Positions 37,160-45,377 of a stretch of DNA of 64,000 bases are shown piece by piece. The position numbers and the translations under genes are program-made. The notes under the pieces are model-generated. The model was not told the DNA's origin and made no database searches. It was given only the letters and a program-made list of their open reading frames with translations. How positions within the stretch are numbered: position 1 is the first letter of the stretch; every line of letters starts with the position of its first letter. The stretch comes from Microbaculum marinisediminis (GTDB lineage Bacteria > Pseudomonadota > Alphaproteobacteria > Rhizobiales > Tepidamorphaceae), in contig NZ_JALIDZ010000004.1 in assembly GCF_025397915.1 (NCBI RefSeq), forward strand, positions 124,001 to 188,000, given 5' to 3'.

Positions 37160-37792
37160 TCAACCGCCCGACGGCGCAGCCTTGCCGCAGATGTGGTCGA
37201 CGGTGGCGGCGGCGAAGGACTCGAGCATTTCGCGGCTTTCGCCAAGGCGCGAGCGGATCGCGATGTAACCAACGACCGAGGCGACCATCCGGCCAAGCGT
37301 CGCGCAGTCCGTATCGGCAGGCAACTCGCCGTCGCTGACGGCTTTCGCGATCCGTTTCTCAAGCATCCGATCGAACCCGCGAAATGTCTCGGCAAGCAGC
37401 TGCCGAATGTCCGGGTCCGTCGCCGCCTCAGGCACAGCGGTCGAAATCATGAAGCAGCCGCGCGGCTGACCGTCCTCCGGGAAATAGATTGCGAGATAGA
37501 ACGCGAAAAGCCGCGTCAGAGCCTCTCGAAGCGGGGCATCGGGGGCAAGCGCCAGCCGGACTTCGTCCCGCATCTGCTCCCGATAGCGTTCCAGCACGGT
37601 CCGGTAGAAGGCCCGCTTGTCGCCGAAGGCGCCGTAGAGGCTCGGCCGGTTCATCCGCGTTGCCGCGCTCAGCTCGTCGAGGGATGTCGCCGCAAAGCCC
37701 TGCACCCAGAAAACGTCCCGCGCCCGGGCCAGCGCCTTGTCGGGATCGTATGCGCGCGGCCGTCCGCGCTTTGCGGTCTTATTTTGTACCAT
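37160..37792 (-). CDS. TetR/AcrR-family transcriptional regulator
   Basis: A 210-residue repressor-type protein. The N-terminal helix-turn-helix (ARDVFWVQGFAATSLDEL followed by AATRMNRPSLYGAFGDKRAFY) covers residues 22-65. The C-terminal ligand domain has the CFMISTAVPEAATDPDIR segment typical of a subgroup that controls adjacent dehydrogenase or glutathione S-transferase genes. It is divergent from a GST gene with a 74-base gap, and an inverted repeat overlaps its own start, so it probably regulates both. Confidence 0.88.
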   Translation of the reverse strand: MVQNKTAKRGRPRAYDPDKALARARDVFWVQGFAATSLDELSAATRMNRPSLYGAFGDKRAFYRTVLERYREQMRDEVRLALAPDAPLREALTRLFAFYLAIYFPEDGQPRGCFMISTAVPEAATDPDIRQLLAETFRGFDRMLEKRIAKAVSDGELPADTDCATLGRMVASVVGYIAIRSRLGESREMLESFAAATVDHICGKAAPSGG

Positions 37793-37841
37793 TTCGCAAA
37801 CAATCCTTGCCGCCGCCTATTTTCGTGCGATACGGTACAAA
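37783..37841. promoter_or_regulatory. Candidate TetR-type operator arms between tetR and gst
   Basis: TTTGTACC (37783-37790), overlapping the first codons of the tetR gene, and GGTACAAA (37834-37841) are perfect 8-base inverted copies 43 bases apart, in the divergent promoter region. Each may be a half of an operator or a separate site; neither is itself palindromic beyond GGTACAAA. Confidence 0.35.
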
Positions 37842-37866
37842 TATCAAATCACGGAGGATCGCCCCC

Positions 37867-38502
37867 ATGGATCTGTACTTTTCGCCGCTCGCCTGCTCGC
37901 TCGCCACCCGTATCGCCCTCTACGAATCCGGTACGCCCGCCAACTATATCCGCGTCGACCGTCTCTCGAAAAAGGTCGAGGACGGTTCCGACTATTACGC
38001 CGTGAACCCGATGGGGCAGGTTCCGATGCTGCGTACGGATTCCGGCGAGCAGCTGACCGAGACCTCCGCCATCCTGCAATATGTCGCCGATCTCGACGAG
38101 GACGCCGGCCTGGCACCGAAATCCGGACTGGACCGCTACCGCCTGCAGCAGTGGCTGAACTTCATCACCACCGAGCTGCACAAGGCAGTCTTCTATCCGC
38201 TGTTCTCGCCGGACAGCAACGACGGCGCGAAAGCCTTCGCGCTCCAGATCGCCGACAAACGGTTCGACTACGCGGACAAATACCTTTCCGGCCGGGCGTT
38301 CCTGCTCGATCGATTCACGGTGGCCGACGCCTATCTCACCACAGTTCTGGGCTGGACGCGGGCGGTCGGCATCGATCTCGACCGATGGCCAGCGCTCAAG
38401 GCCTACGCCTCGCGGATGCGCGCGCGTCCGGCGGTCGCCCGGGCGCTTGCCGAGGAGTACCCGCTCTACGAGGCACAGGCGGCCGGGCAGGGAACGGCGT
38501 AA
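37867..38502 (+). CDS. Glutathione S-transferase family protein
   Basis: A 211-residue GST. The thioredoxin-like N-terminal domain begins MDLYFSPLACSLATRIALYE, with Ser/Cys near residues 9-10 like beta-class GSTs, followed by VNPMGQVPMLRTD (cis-Pro) and LTETSAILQYVADL (glutathione-binding Glu-Thr/Ser). The C-terminal helical domain has FTVADAYLTTVLGW (N-capping Asp). ATG 37867 is preceded by GGAGGA. It probably conjugates or reduces electrophiles under control of the divergent TetR regulator. Confidence 0.9.
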   Translation: MDLYFSPLACSLATRIALYESGTPANYIRVDRLSKKVEDGSDYYAVNPMGQVPMLRTDSGEQLTETSAILQYVADLDEDAGLAPKSGLDRYRLQQWLNFITTELHKAVFYPLFSPDSNDGAKAFALQIADKRFDYADKYLSGRAFLLDRFTVADAYLTTVLGWTRAVGIDLDRWPALKAYASRMRARPAVARALAEEYPLYEAQAAGQGTA

Positions 38503-38889
38503 TCATTCGGGCAGATGGCAAACCGCCTCGATGCGGTTTCCGTCGGGATCGCACAGGAACGCCGCATAGTAGCTGTCGTGATAGTGCCGCCTCAGGCCCG
38601 GCGCGCCCTCGTCACGGCCGCCGGCGGCCAGCCCCGCGGCGTGGAACGCATCGACGTCGGCGCGGCTCCTGGCCTTGAACGCCCAATGGCGTCCCTGGAT
38701 CCGGCCGGCATCGCCGACGCGGATCGACAGGTAGGTTCTGTCGGGATGGTCCGCGCTGGCGCGCTCGCCGTAGCCGAGCCGGTTCGGCCCGCGGACGACC
38801 TTGGGAATGCCCAGGGCGCCGAAAGCCGCATCGTAGAAGCGTTCGGCCCGATCGATATTCGAGACGGTTACGGAGACGTGGTCGAGCAT
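38503..38889 (-). CDS. VOC (glyoxalase/dioxygenase fold) protein
   Basis: A 128-residue single-module vicinal-oxygen-chelate protein. MLDHVSVTVSNIDRAERFYDAAF at the N-terminus (in parts), FKARSRADVDAFHAAGLAAGG in the middle and AAFLCDPDGNRIEAVCH at the end follow the beta-alpha-beta pattern; His4, and Glu near residue 122, are probable metal ligands. Function within the superfamily is not clear. Its stop directly abuts that of the converging GST gene, with no base between. Confidence 0.85.
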   Translation of the reverse strand: MLDHVSVTVSNIDRAERFYDAAFGALGIPKVVRGPNRLGYGERASADHPDRTYLSIRVGDAGRIQGRHWAFKARSRADVDAFHAAGLAAGGRDEGAPGLRRHYHDSYYAAFLCDPDGNRIEAVCHLPE

Positions 38890-38907
38890 GGCCGCGCCTC
38901 CACCCGG

Positions 38908-39894
38908 CTATAGCATCGAGGGCAGAACGCGGTCCGGCGGCCGGTGGCCGTCGGCGAAGGTCTTGATATTGATGATGACCTTCTCGCCCATGTCGACGCG
39001 GCCTTCGATCGTCGCCGAGCCCATGTGCGGCAGAAGCAGCACCTTGTCCGACTTGGCAAGCTTCGGATTGACCGAGGGCTCGTGCTCGAACACGTCGAGG
39101 CCGGCACCGGCGAGCTCGTCGGCCTCCAGCATCCGTGCCAGCGCATTCTCGTCGATCACCTCGCCACGCGCCGTGTTGACGATATAGGCCTCCGGGCGCA
39201 GCAGCTTGAGCCGGCGCGCCGACAGAAGATGGTATGTCGCCGGCGTGTGCGGGCAATGGACCGAGATCACGTCCATGCGGGCGAGCATCTGGTCGAGGCT
39301 GTCCCAGTAGGTCGCCTCCAGCTCTTCCTCGACCGCCGTGGGGACGCGGCGGCGGTTGTGGTAGTGGATCTGCATGCCGAAGGCGCGCGCGCGCCGGGCC
39401 ACGGCCTGTCCGATCCGGCCCATGCCGACAATGCCGAGCCGCTTGCCGTTAATGCGATGGCCGAGCATCCAGGTCGGCGACCACCCCTTCCACTCGCCCG
39501 TCTCCATGACCCGGATACCGTCCGCCAACCTGCGCGGCACGGCGAGAATCAGCGCCATCGTCATGTCGGCCGTGTCCTCGGTGAGGACACCGGGCGTATT
39601 GGTGACGGAAATGCCGCGCTTCGTGGCGGTTTCCACGTCGATATTGTCGACGCCGTTACCGTAGTTGGCGACGAGTTTCAGCCGCGGTCCGGCCTGGGTG
39701 AGCACTGCGGCGTCGATGCGATCGGTAACCGTCGGCACAAGCACGTCGGCGTCGCGCACCGCCTCGATCAGTTCGGCCTGGCTCATCGGCCGGTCGTCGA
39801 GATTGAGGCGGGCATCGAACAATTCGCGCATCCGCGTCTCGACAACGTCCGGCAGCTTGCGCGTGACGATGACGTGCGGTCGCGTCTTTGGCAT
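38908..39894 (-). CDS. D-2-hydroxyacid dehydrogenase (glyoxylate/hydroxypyruvate reductase type)
   Basis: A 328-residue NAD(P)-dependent dehydrogenase. The Rossmann loop GIVGMGRIGQAVARRARAFG is near residue 155. The catalytic Arg (NTARGEVIDE, about 240), Glu (FEHEPSVNP, about 270) and His (LLPHMGSAT, about 288) are present. NYGNGVDNIDVETATKRGI near residue 77 resembles the GyaR/D-glycerate dehydrogenase group, so glyoxylate or hydroxypyruvate are likely substrates. It follows the VOC gene's start by 18 bases on the same strand. Confidence 0.9.
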   Translation of the reverse strand: MPKTRPHVIVTRKLPDVVETRMRELFDARLNLDDRPMSQAELIEAVRDADVLVPTVTDRIDAAVLTQAGPRLKLVANYGNGVDNIDVETATKRGISVTNTPGVLTEDTADMTMALILAVPRRLADGIRVMETGEWKGWSPTWMLGHRINGKRLGIVGMGRIGQAVARRARAFGMQIHYHNRRRVPTAVEEELEATYWDSLDQMLARMDVISVHCPHTPATYHLLSARRLKLLRPEAYIVNTARGEVIDENALARMLEADELAGAGLDVFEHEPSVNPKLAKSDKVLLLPHMGSATIEGRVDMGEKVIINIKTFADGHRPPDRVLPSML

Positions 39895-40145
39895 GGGCGA
39901 CGATCTCCCTCTCGATGCTCATTTTCTCCCGGCGCCCCGGTTCACCGGTCGTTTACCACGAAGGTGATAGGGATCGGTCCGGGGATTCGGGCGGACTTCG
40001 CGGACTCTCTAGCAGACGGTCCGGCAAACACAAAGCAGATCGGCGCGGCGTCCTGTCCCGTTGACTTCGAATTGGCGTGATTTATGTGCATACGCCTCGG
40101 CGCCGAGGTTGCCATCGGGGCGCTGAGGATGCCATCGGAACAAAT

Positions 40146-40718
40146 ATGATCGCCTTACCGGTTCGTCAGCGCCTTGCGGTCGCGTGCCTCTTCGGAATCC
40201 TGAGCTTCGCGGTCCCGCACGCCCATGCGGCGGCGCAGGCGGGCGCAGGCGCGCCATCCGGCGCCCAGGCCGCGACCACCCAGACCGGCCCGAGTGGGCT
40301 GCCGCTTCCACGCTTCGTCAGCCTGAAGTCCGACCGGATCAACGTGCGCGCGGGACCCGGACAGGATCACCGTGTCGCCTGGATCTTCGCAAAGGCCGGG
40401 CTTCCTGTCGAAATCATCGCCGAATACGAGAACTGGCGACGAATCCGCGACAGCGAGGGGGCGGAGGGCTGGATTTTCCACTCTCTGCTATCTGGACGGC
40501 GCACAGCCGTGGTCGCGCCGTGGTCGGAGGAAGACACGCTGGCGCTGCGGCGCAATCCCGGCCAGAACGGCGGCCTGGCCGCACTCGTCGAGCCTAAGGT
40601 TCTGGTCGACCTCAACAAATGCGACGGCACGTGGTGCCGCGTCACGGTGAACGGCGTCTCCGGCTGGATCTCGCAAGAAATGCTGTGGGGCGTCTACCCC
40701 AGGGAAATCGTCGAATAG
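40146..40718 (+). CDS. Exported bacterial SH3-domain protein
   Basis: A 190-residue protein with a signal peptide (hydrophobic core VACLFGILSFAV, cleavage likely near HAHAAAQ) and two bacterial SH3-like repeats. The first starts at about residue 58 (FVSLKSDRINVRAGPG and GWIFHSLLSGRR); the second is shorter (VDLNKCDGTWCRVTVNGVSGWI), with two Cys. Such proteins bind cell-wall or other envelope ligands. I chose ATG 40146 since the signal peptide begins there; a GTG 69 bases upstream only adds a non-conserved stretch. Confidence 0.83.
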   Translation: MIALPVRQRLAVACLFGILSFAVPHAHAAAQAGAGAPSGAQAATTQTGPSGLPLPRFVSLKSDRINVRAGPGQDHRVAWIFAKAGLPVEIIAEYENWRRIRDSEGAEGWIFHSLLSGRRTAVVAPWSEEDTLALRRNPGQNGGLAALVEPKVLVDLNKCDGTWCRVTVNGVSGWISQEMLWGVYPREIVE

Positions 40719-40737
40719 GCGGAATACCGGCGCGCGT

Positions 40738-41196
40738 TCAGCGCTTGCGCGCCTGCTTCACCCGAACGACGACATCGATATGGGTGATTTCCGTGCCTTC
40801 GGGGGTGTCCGGCAGGCCCGTCACCGCGATGCTGCCACCGGCGATGTCGATCAGCCGGTTTTCGTCCTCGAGATAGAAGTGATGATGATCGCGGGTGTTG
40901 GTGTCGAAATAGGACTTCGCACCGTCGACCGCGACCTCGCGCAGCAGACCTGCATGGGTGAACTGATGCAGCGTGTTGTAGACGGTTGCGAGGGACACGG
41001 GTACGGAGGCGCGAATGGCCTGTTCATGCAGCATTTCCGCCGTCACGTGGCGGTCGACGCCGTCGAAAAGCAGCGCGCCCAGCGACAGGCGCTGGCGCGT
41101 CGGGCGCAGGCCGGCCCCGCGCAACAGCTCGGTGACGTCGCGCTCGCGCTTCAGAGTGCCCGCGCGCGTGCCGTCAAACGGTCTTCCGTTCATCAT
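40738..41196 (-). CDS. irr: Fur-family iron response regulator Irr
   Basis: A 152-residue Fur-superfamily regulator. The DNA-binding part contains GLRPTRQRLSLGALLF and PVSLATVYNTLHQFTHAGLL; the metal/heme-binding HHHFYLEDENRL stretch is near residue 100. Gene position, divergent from fabA-fabB-fabI, is the conserved location of irr in Hyphomicrobiales, where Irr represses heme synthesis and controls iron uptake under iron limitation. The N-terminal Cys-Pro heme regulatory motif of Bradyrhizobium Irr is absent. Start is ATG 41196 or 41193. Confidence 0.9.
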   Translation of the reverse strand: MMNGRPFDGTRAGTLKRERDVTELLRGAGLRPTRQRLSLGALLFDGVDRHVTAEMLHEQAIRASVPVSLATVYNTLHQFTHAGLLREVAVDGAKSYFDTNTRDHHHFYLEDENRLIDIAGGSIAVTGLPDTPEGTEITHIDVVVRVKQARKR

Positions 41197-41411
41197 GAAG
41201 ATGATCCGACAATTCGTTGCATTCGCTACCAATATACGTAAGGCGCCTAGTAACGGCAAGCGCCGGAACGCTTCGGGAATAATGGTCTTTCGCGCCCTTT
41301 CGAGGCCGAAGAAGCTATGTTAGTTAAGCCTCCGGCGTTCGGGGACAATCCAGACGACGTCGCTGCCGTTCGGCGCAAACGGAATGGCATTCAGAAAAAA
41401 GAGTGAGGCGA

Positions 41412-41939
41412 ATGACCGAACGGCGGTCCAGTTACGAATATGACGACCTGCTCGCCTGCGGGCGGGGCGAACTTTTCGGTCCCGGCAACGCGCAGCTGCC
41501 GCTGCCGCCGATGCTGATGTTCGACCGCATCTCGTCCATTTCAGAGGACGGCGGCGAGCACGGCAAGGGCGCGGTTCGCGCCGAGCTCGATATCAGGCCC
41601 GACCTGTGGTTCTTCCCATGCCATTTCAAGGGCGATCCGGTGATGCCGGGCTGCCTCGGGCTCGACGCGATGTGGCAGATGGTCGGCTTCTTCCTCGGCT
41701 GGTCCGGGGCGCCGGGCCGCGGCCGCGCGCTGTCGACGGGAAGCGTCAAGTTCTCCGGCATGGTCCTGCCGACCAACAAGGTCGTCGAGTACGGCGTCGA
41801 CCTGAAGCGGGTGATCCGCCGCAGGCTTACGCTCGGGATCGCCGACGGCTGGGTCAAGGCGGACGGCGAGACGGTGTTCGAGGCGCTCGATTTGCGGGTC
41901 GGCCTGTTCACCACGGAGTCGGAAAGCGCGGCGTCGTAA
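41412..41939 (+). CDS. fabA: 3-hydroxydecanoyl-ACP dehydratase/isomerase
   Basis: A 175-residue hot-dog enzyme that dehydrates 3-hydroxydecanoyl-ACP and isomerises the double bond, starting unsaturated fatty acid synthesis. The catalytic His is in [22 protein letters not shown] (in parts, about residue 75) and the Asp in the same block (LGLDAMWQ). [13 protein letters not shown] is also conserved. ATG 41412 follows GAGG. It heads a fabA-fabB-fabI set and lies divergent from irr across 215 bases. Confidence 0.96.
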   Translation: MTERRSSYEYDDLLACGRGELFGPGNAQLPLPPMLMFDRISSISEDGGEHGKGAVRAELDIRPDLWFFPCHFKGDPVMPGCLGLDAMWQMVGFFLGWSGAPGRGRALSTGSVKFSGMVLPTNKVVEYGVDLKRVIRRRLTLGIADGWVKADGETVFEALDLRVGLFTTESESAAS

Positions 41940-42014
41940 TCCGGCGGCGGAAAATCGCCTGATTTCGGCACTAGTCGCACACGCGATACAAGATTGTTCT
42001 TTCAAGAGGCTGCC

Positions 42015-43238
42015 ATGAGACGCGTAGTTGTCACCGGCATGGGGATCGTCTCGAGCATCGGCAACACCACCCAGGAAGTGGTTGCGTCGCTGCGCGAGGC
42101 CAAGTCTGGGATCGTCAAGGCTGACGATTACGAGCGGCTCGGTTTCCGGTCCCGTATCCACGGCGCGCCGACGCTCGATCCGTCCGAACTCGTCGATCGC
42201 CGGGCCATGCGCTTCCACGGCGCAGGCACCGCCTGGAACCACGTCGCGATGGACCAGGCGATCCGCGATTCCGGCCTCGAGGACAGCGAGATCAGCAACG
42301 AGCGCACCGGCATCATCATGGGCTCGGGCGGCCCGTCGACGCGCACGCTGATCGAAGCCGCCGATATCGCGCGCGAAAAAGGCCCGAAGCGCATCGGGCC
42401 GTTCGCCGTGCCGAAGGCGATGTCGTCGACCGCATCGGCGACGTTGGCCACCTGGTTCAAGATCAAGGGCGTCAACTACTCGATCTCCTCGGCCTGTGCG
42501 ACATCGTCGCACTGCATCGGCAACGCCGCCGAAATGATCCAGTGGGGCAAGCAGGACGTCATGTTCGCCGGCGGCTGCGAGGAGCTCGAATGGTCGCTGT
42601 CGATGCTGTTCGACGCGATGGGCGCCATGTCGTCGAAGTACAACGACACGCCGCAGACAGCGTCGCGGGCCTATGACGTCAATCGCGACGGCTTCGTCAT
42701 CGCCGGCGGCGCCGGCGTGCTGGTCCTCGAGGAGCTGGAACACGCCAAGGCGCGCGGGGCCCGGATCTACGCCGAGCTTGCCGGCTACGGCGCCACCTCG
42801 GACGGCTACGACATGGTCGCCCCCTCCGGCGAGGGCGGTGAGCGCTGCATGCGCATGGCGATGGCCGATCTCAAGGAGCCGGTCGACTACATCAACCCGC
42901 ATGCGACCTCGACGCCCGCGGGCGACGGACCCGAGATCACCGCGATCCGCAACATCTTCGGATCGGGCGACAAGTGCCCGCCGATCTCCGCCACCAAGTC
43001 GCTGACCGGCCATTCGCTGGGTGCGGCCGGCGTCCAGGAATCCATCTATTCGCTCCTGATGATGAACAACGGCTTCATGTGCGAATCGGCGAATATCGAG
43101 GAGCTCGATCCGGATTTTGCGGACATGCCGATCCTTCGCGAGCGACGCGACAACGCGGAAATCAATACCGTGCTGTCGAACAGCTTCGGGTTCGGTGGAA
43201 CCAACGCAACCCTCGTGTTCCGCCGTCTCGACGGCTGA
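42015..43238 (+). CDS. fabB: 3-oxoacyl-ACP synthase I (FabB)
   Basis: A 407-residue condensing enzyme that elongates unsaturated acyl-ACPs. The Cys-His-His triad is visible: Cys in [14 protein letters not shown] (about residue 162), His in [11 protein letters not shown] (about 300) and His in [12 protein letters not shown] (about 335). [15 protein letters not shown] at the N-terminus is typical. ATG 42015 has AAGAGG upstream; the 75-base gap from fabA and 40-base gap to fabI suggest one operon. Confidence 0.96.
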   Translation: MRRVVVTGMGIVSSIGNTTQEVVASLREAKSGIVKADDYERLGFRSRIHGAPTLDPSELVDRRAMRFHGAGTAWNHVAMDQAIRDSGLEDSEISNERTGIIMGSGGPSTRTLIEAADIAREKGPKRIGPFAVPKAMSSTASATLATWFKIKGVNYSISSACATSSHCIGNAAEMIQWGKQDVMFAGGCEELEWSLSMLFDAMGAMSSKYNDTPQTASRAYDVNRDGFVIAGGAGVLVLEELEHAKARGARIYAELAGYGATSDGYDMVAPSGEGGERCMRMAMADLKEPVDYINPHATSTPAGDGPEITAIRNIFGSGDKCPPISATKSLTGHSLGAAGVQESIYSLLMMNNGFMCESANIEELDPDFADMPILRERRDNAEINTVLSNSFGFGGTNATLVFRRLDG

Positions 43239-43278
43239 GAAAGCACCAAGAACCAGAGCCGGAAAGGCAGGATTACAG

Positions 43279-44118
43279 ATGAGCGACGGGCTGTTGGCCG
43301 GCAAGCGCGGCCTGATCATGGGAGTGGCGAACGACCACTCCATTGCCTGGGGCATCGCGACGGCGCTGGCCGGCCAGGGTGCCGAGCTCGCCTTCACCTA
43401 TCAGGGCGACGCCTTCGGACGGCGGGTCCGCCCGCTGGCGGAGTCCGTCGGCGCCAATCTGGTGCTGCCGTGCGACGTCGAGGATGTGGCGACCGTCGAC
43501 GCGGTCTTCTCCGAGCTGCAGACGGCTTGGGGCAGCCTCGACTTCGTGGTTCATGCCGTCGCGTTTTCCGACAAGGCGCAGCTCAAGGGCCGCTACGCCG
43601 ACACGACGCGCGAGAATTTCGTGCGCACGATGGTGATTTCCTGCTTCTCCTTCACCGAGATCGCCAAACGCGCCGCGGCGATGATGCCGGACGGCGGATC
43701 GCTGCTGACGCTCACCTATGCGGGGTCTACCCGCGTGATGCCGAACTACAACGTGATGGGCGTCGCGAAGGCCGCGCTGGAGGCGAGCGTACGCTACCTG
43801 GCCGCCGACTATGGCCCGCAGGGCGTCCGCGTCAACGCGATCTCGGCCGGCCCGGTGCGCACGCTGGCCGGCGCGGGCATCACCGACGCGCGGCGGATGT
43901 ACAACTTCCACAAGACACACGCGCCGCTGCGGCGGGCGACGACCATCGAGGACGTCGGCGGATCGGCGCTCTATCTGCTGTCGCCGCTGTCGGCCGGGGT
44001 GACCGGCGAGGTCCATTTCGTCGATTCCGGTTTCCACGTGGTTTCCATGCCCAAGCCGGAAGACATGAAGGCCGATCTCGGCAATGGCGACGGGGAAAAC
44101 CTGAAAGCCGCCGAGTAA
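43279..44118 (+). CDS. fabI: Enoyl-ACP reductase (NADH), FabI
   Basis: A 279-residue short-chain reductase performing the last step of each fatty-acid elongation cycle; the family is the target of triclosan. The cofactor loop GLIMGVANDHSIAWGIA and the catalytic Tyr-X6-Lys in YNVMGVAKAALEASV (Tyr about 156) identify FabI rather than a general SDR. The C-terminal FVDSGFHVVSMP segment fits. A tail of ~20 charged residues after it is longer than in E. coli. Last gene of the fab operon, converging with a diguanylate cyclase gene. Confidence 0.95.
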   Translation: MSDGLLAGKRGLIMGVANDHSIAWGIATALAGQGAELAFTYQGDAFGRRVRPLAESVGANLVLPCDVEDVATVDAVFSELQTAWGSLDFVVHAVAFSDKAQLKGRYADTTRENFVRTMVISCFSFTEIAKRAAAMMPDGGSLLTLTYAGSTRVMPNYNVMGVAKAALEASVRYLAADYGPQGVRVNAISAGPVRTLAGAGITDARRMYNFHKTHAPLRRATTIEDVGGSALYLLSPLSAGVTGEVHFVDSGFHVVSMPKPEDMKADLGNGDGENLKAAE

Positions 44119-44188
44119 GGCGGCCCCTTCCCCGAACGCGACGGCCTCGACTGCTCAATCCGCGATCCAGACGATCCCGGTCTGTTCG

Positions 44189-45184
44189 CTACGAACTGAG
44201 GCCGAAACACCCGACGTCCTGTCCGGGATGGCATCGTCCCGCGTTCGTCCCGTCCCGGTCGTCCTGCGACCGGGAGGCGACGGCATTGCGGCCGCTTCGT
44301 TTGGCATCGTAGAGGGCCCTGTCGGCGCGACGCATCAGCGCTTCTATATCGGCGTCGTCGCACTGCGCCGCGCTGACCCCGAAGCTGGCCGTTATCGCGG
44401 CGCCGCCGAGCAGGGGCATCGGCAACGAGATCATGCGTTGGCGCAACTGCTCGGCTATGGCCACGGCGTCGTCAAGCGGCGTGTCGGGCAGCATGATCGC
44501 GAACTCCTCGCCACCGATGCGCGCCAGGGAGTCGCGTCTGCGCAGCGCGGATGCCAGTAGGTCCGCAACCAGCTTCAGAACCTCGTCGCCGGCGGCATGG
44601 CCGTGGGTGTCGTTGATCCCCTTGAACCGGTCTATGTCGAGGATGACCAGCGACAGCGCCTCGCCGCTTCGGCGCGTGTCGTCGAGATCGCGAAGACCGC
44701 GCCGCAGGAAGCGCCGGCGGTTGGCCACACCGGTCAGGGGATCGGTTTCGGCGCGGTGCAGGAGGTCGGCGCGAACCATCTCCGCCGACACGATGGTACG
44801 GCCGATCTCGCGCATGAGCCGGCCGGGCTCGTCGTCGTAGTATCCCGGGAGCAGAGGCAGGCACCGATCGCGGCGATAGGCGTTCAACGCGTCGAGCGAC
44901 AGACGCACCGGCTTCAGGGCCAGTCGCAGGCCGAGGAACATGAGGCCGATGCCGACGGCGTCGCCGACAAGCGCGGCGGCGAAGATGGTCGGCGTTTCGA
45001 TCGGCCGGTCGTCCAGATATGCAACCAGACCGAGACTCGCGAACAGCGGCACGCTCAGCGCGACCGCACAGACGAGCAGCAGCCGGCCGAGATAGGTTCC
45101 AGGCCAGGAGAGGCTGTTCAGAAACCGGTAGAATCCCAATTCGCGCGGGCCATTCCGGTCAGCACCCAGTTGCGACGCAGGCAT
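44189..45184 (-). CDS. Membrane-bound diguanylate cyclase (GGDEF)
   Basis: A 331-residue protein with two N-terminal membrane helices (about residues 33-58 and 68-90), a HAMP-like linker and a C-terminal GGDEF domain. The active site reads GGEEF, and an inhibitory RxxD site (RRRD) lies five residues before it, so it should be an active, product-inhibited c-di-GMP synthase. TDPLTGVANRR marks the domain start. I chose ATG 45184, which has GAGGGG upstream. The C-terminal tail (CHPGQDVGCFGLSS) is unusual in holding two Cys. Confidence 0.92.
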   Translation of the reverse strand: MPASQLGADRNGPRELGFYRFLNSLSWPGTYLGRLLLVCAVALSVPLFASLGLVAYLDDRPIETPTIFAAALVGDAVGIGLMFLGLRLALKPVRLSLDALNAYRRDRCLPLLPGYYDDEPGRLMREIGRTIVSAEMVRADLLHRAETDPLTGVANRRRFLRRGLRDLDDTRRSGEALSLVILDIDRFKGINDTHGHAAGDEVLKLVADLLASALRRRDSLARIGGEEFAIMLPDTPLDDAVAIAEQLRQRMISLPMPLLGGAAITASFGVSAAQCDDADIEALMRRADRALYDAKRSGRNAVASRSQDDRDGTNAGRCHPGQDVGCFGLSS

Positions 45185-45311
45185 CGCAATCCCCTCGCAA
45201 ACAGACCACGCGAACATCGCGGCGATCGTCACAACCTAATGGTGCGAGCCGTTTCGGGGTTCTGAAGAAATTGCCGAGATTTTTATGGAAGACGCCAACC
45301 GATTGAGCCGG

Positions 45312-45351
45312 CTTAAAAAGAAACGGCCCCGTGGTTATCCACAGGGCCGTT
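45312..45351 (-). terminator. Rho-independent terminator of pnp
   Basis: On the minus strand AACGGCCC-x-GTGG pairs with CCAC-x-GGGCCGTT around a 4-base loop, followed by TCTTTTTAAG, 27 bases after the pnp stop. The loop side also reads TTATCCACA (45335-45343), identical to the E. coli DnaA-box consensus. Confidence 0.9.
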
Positions 45352-45377
45352 CCAAGCAGTAATCCGAGGGTCGGAGA

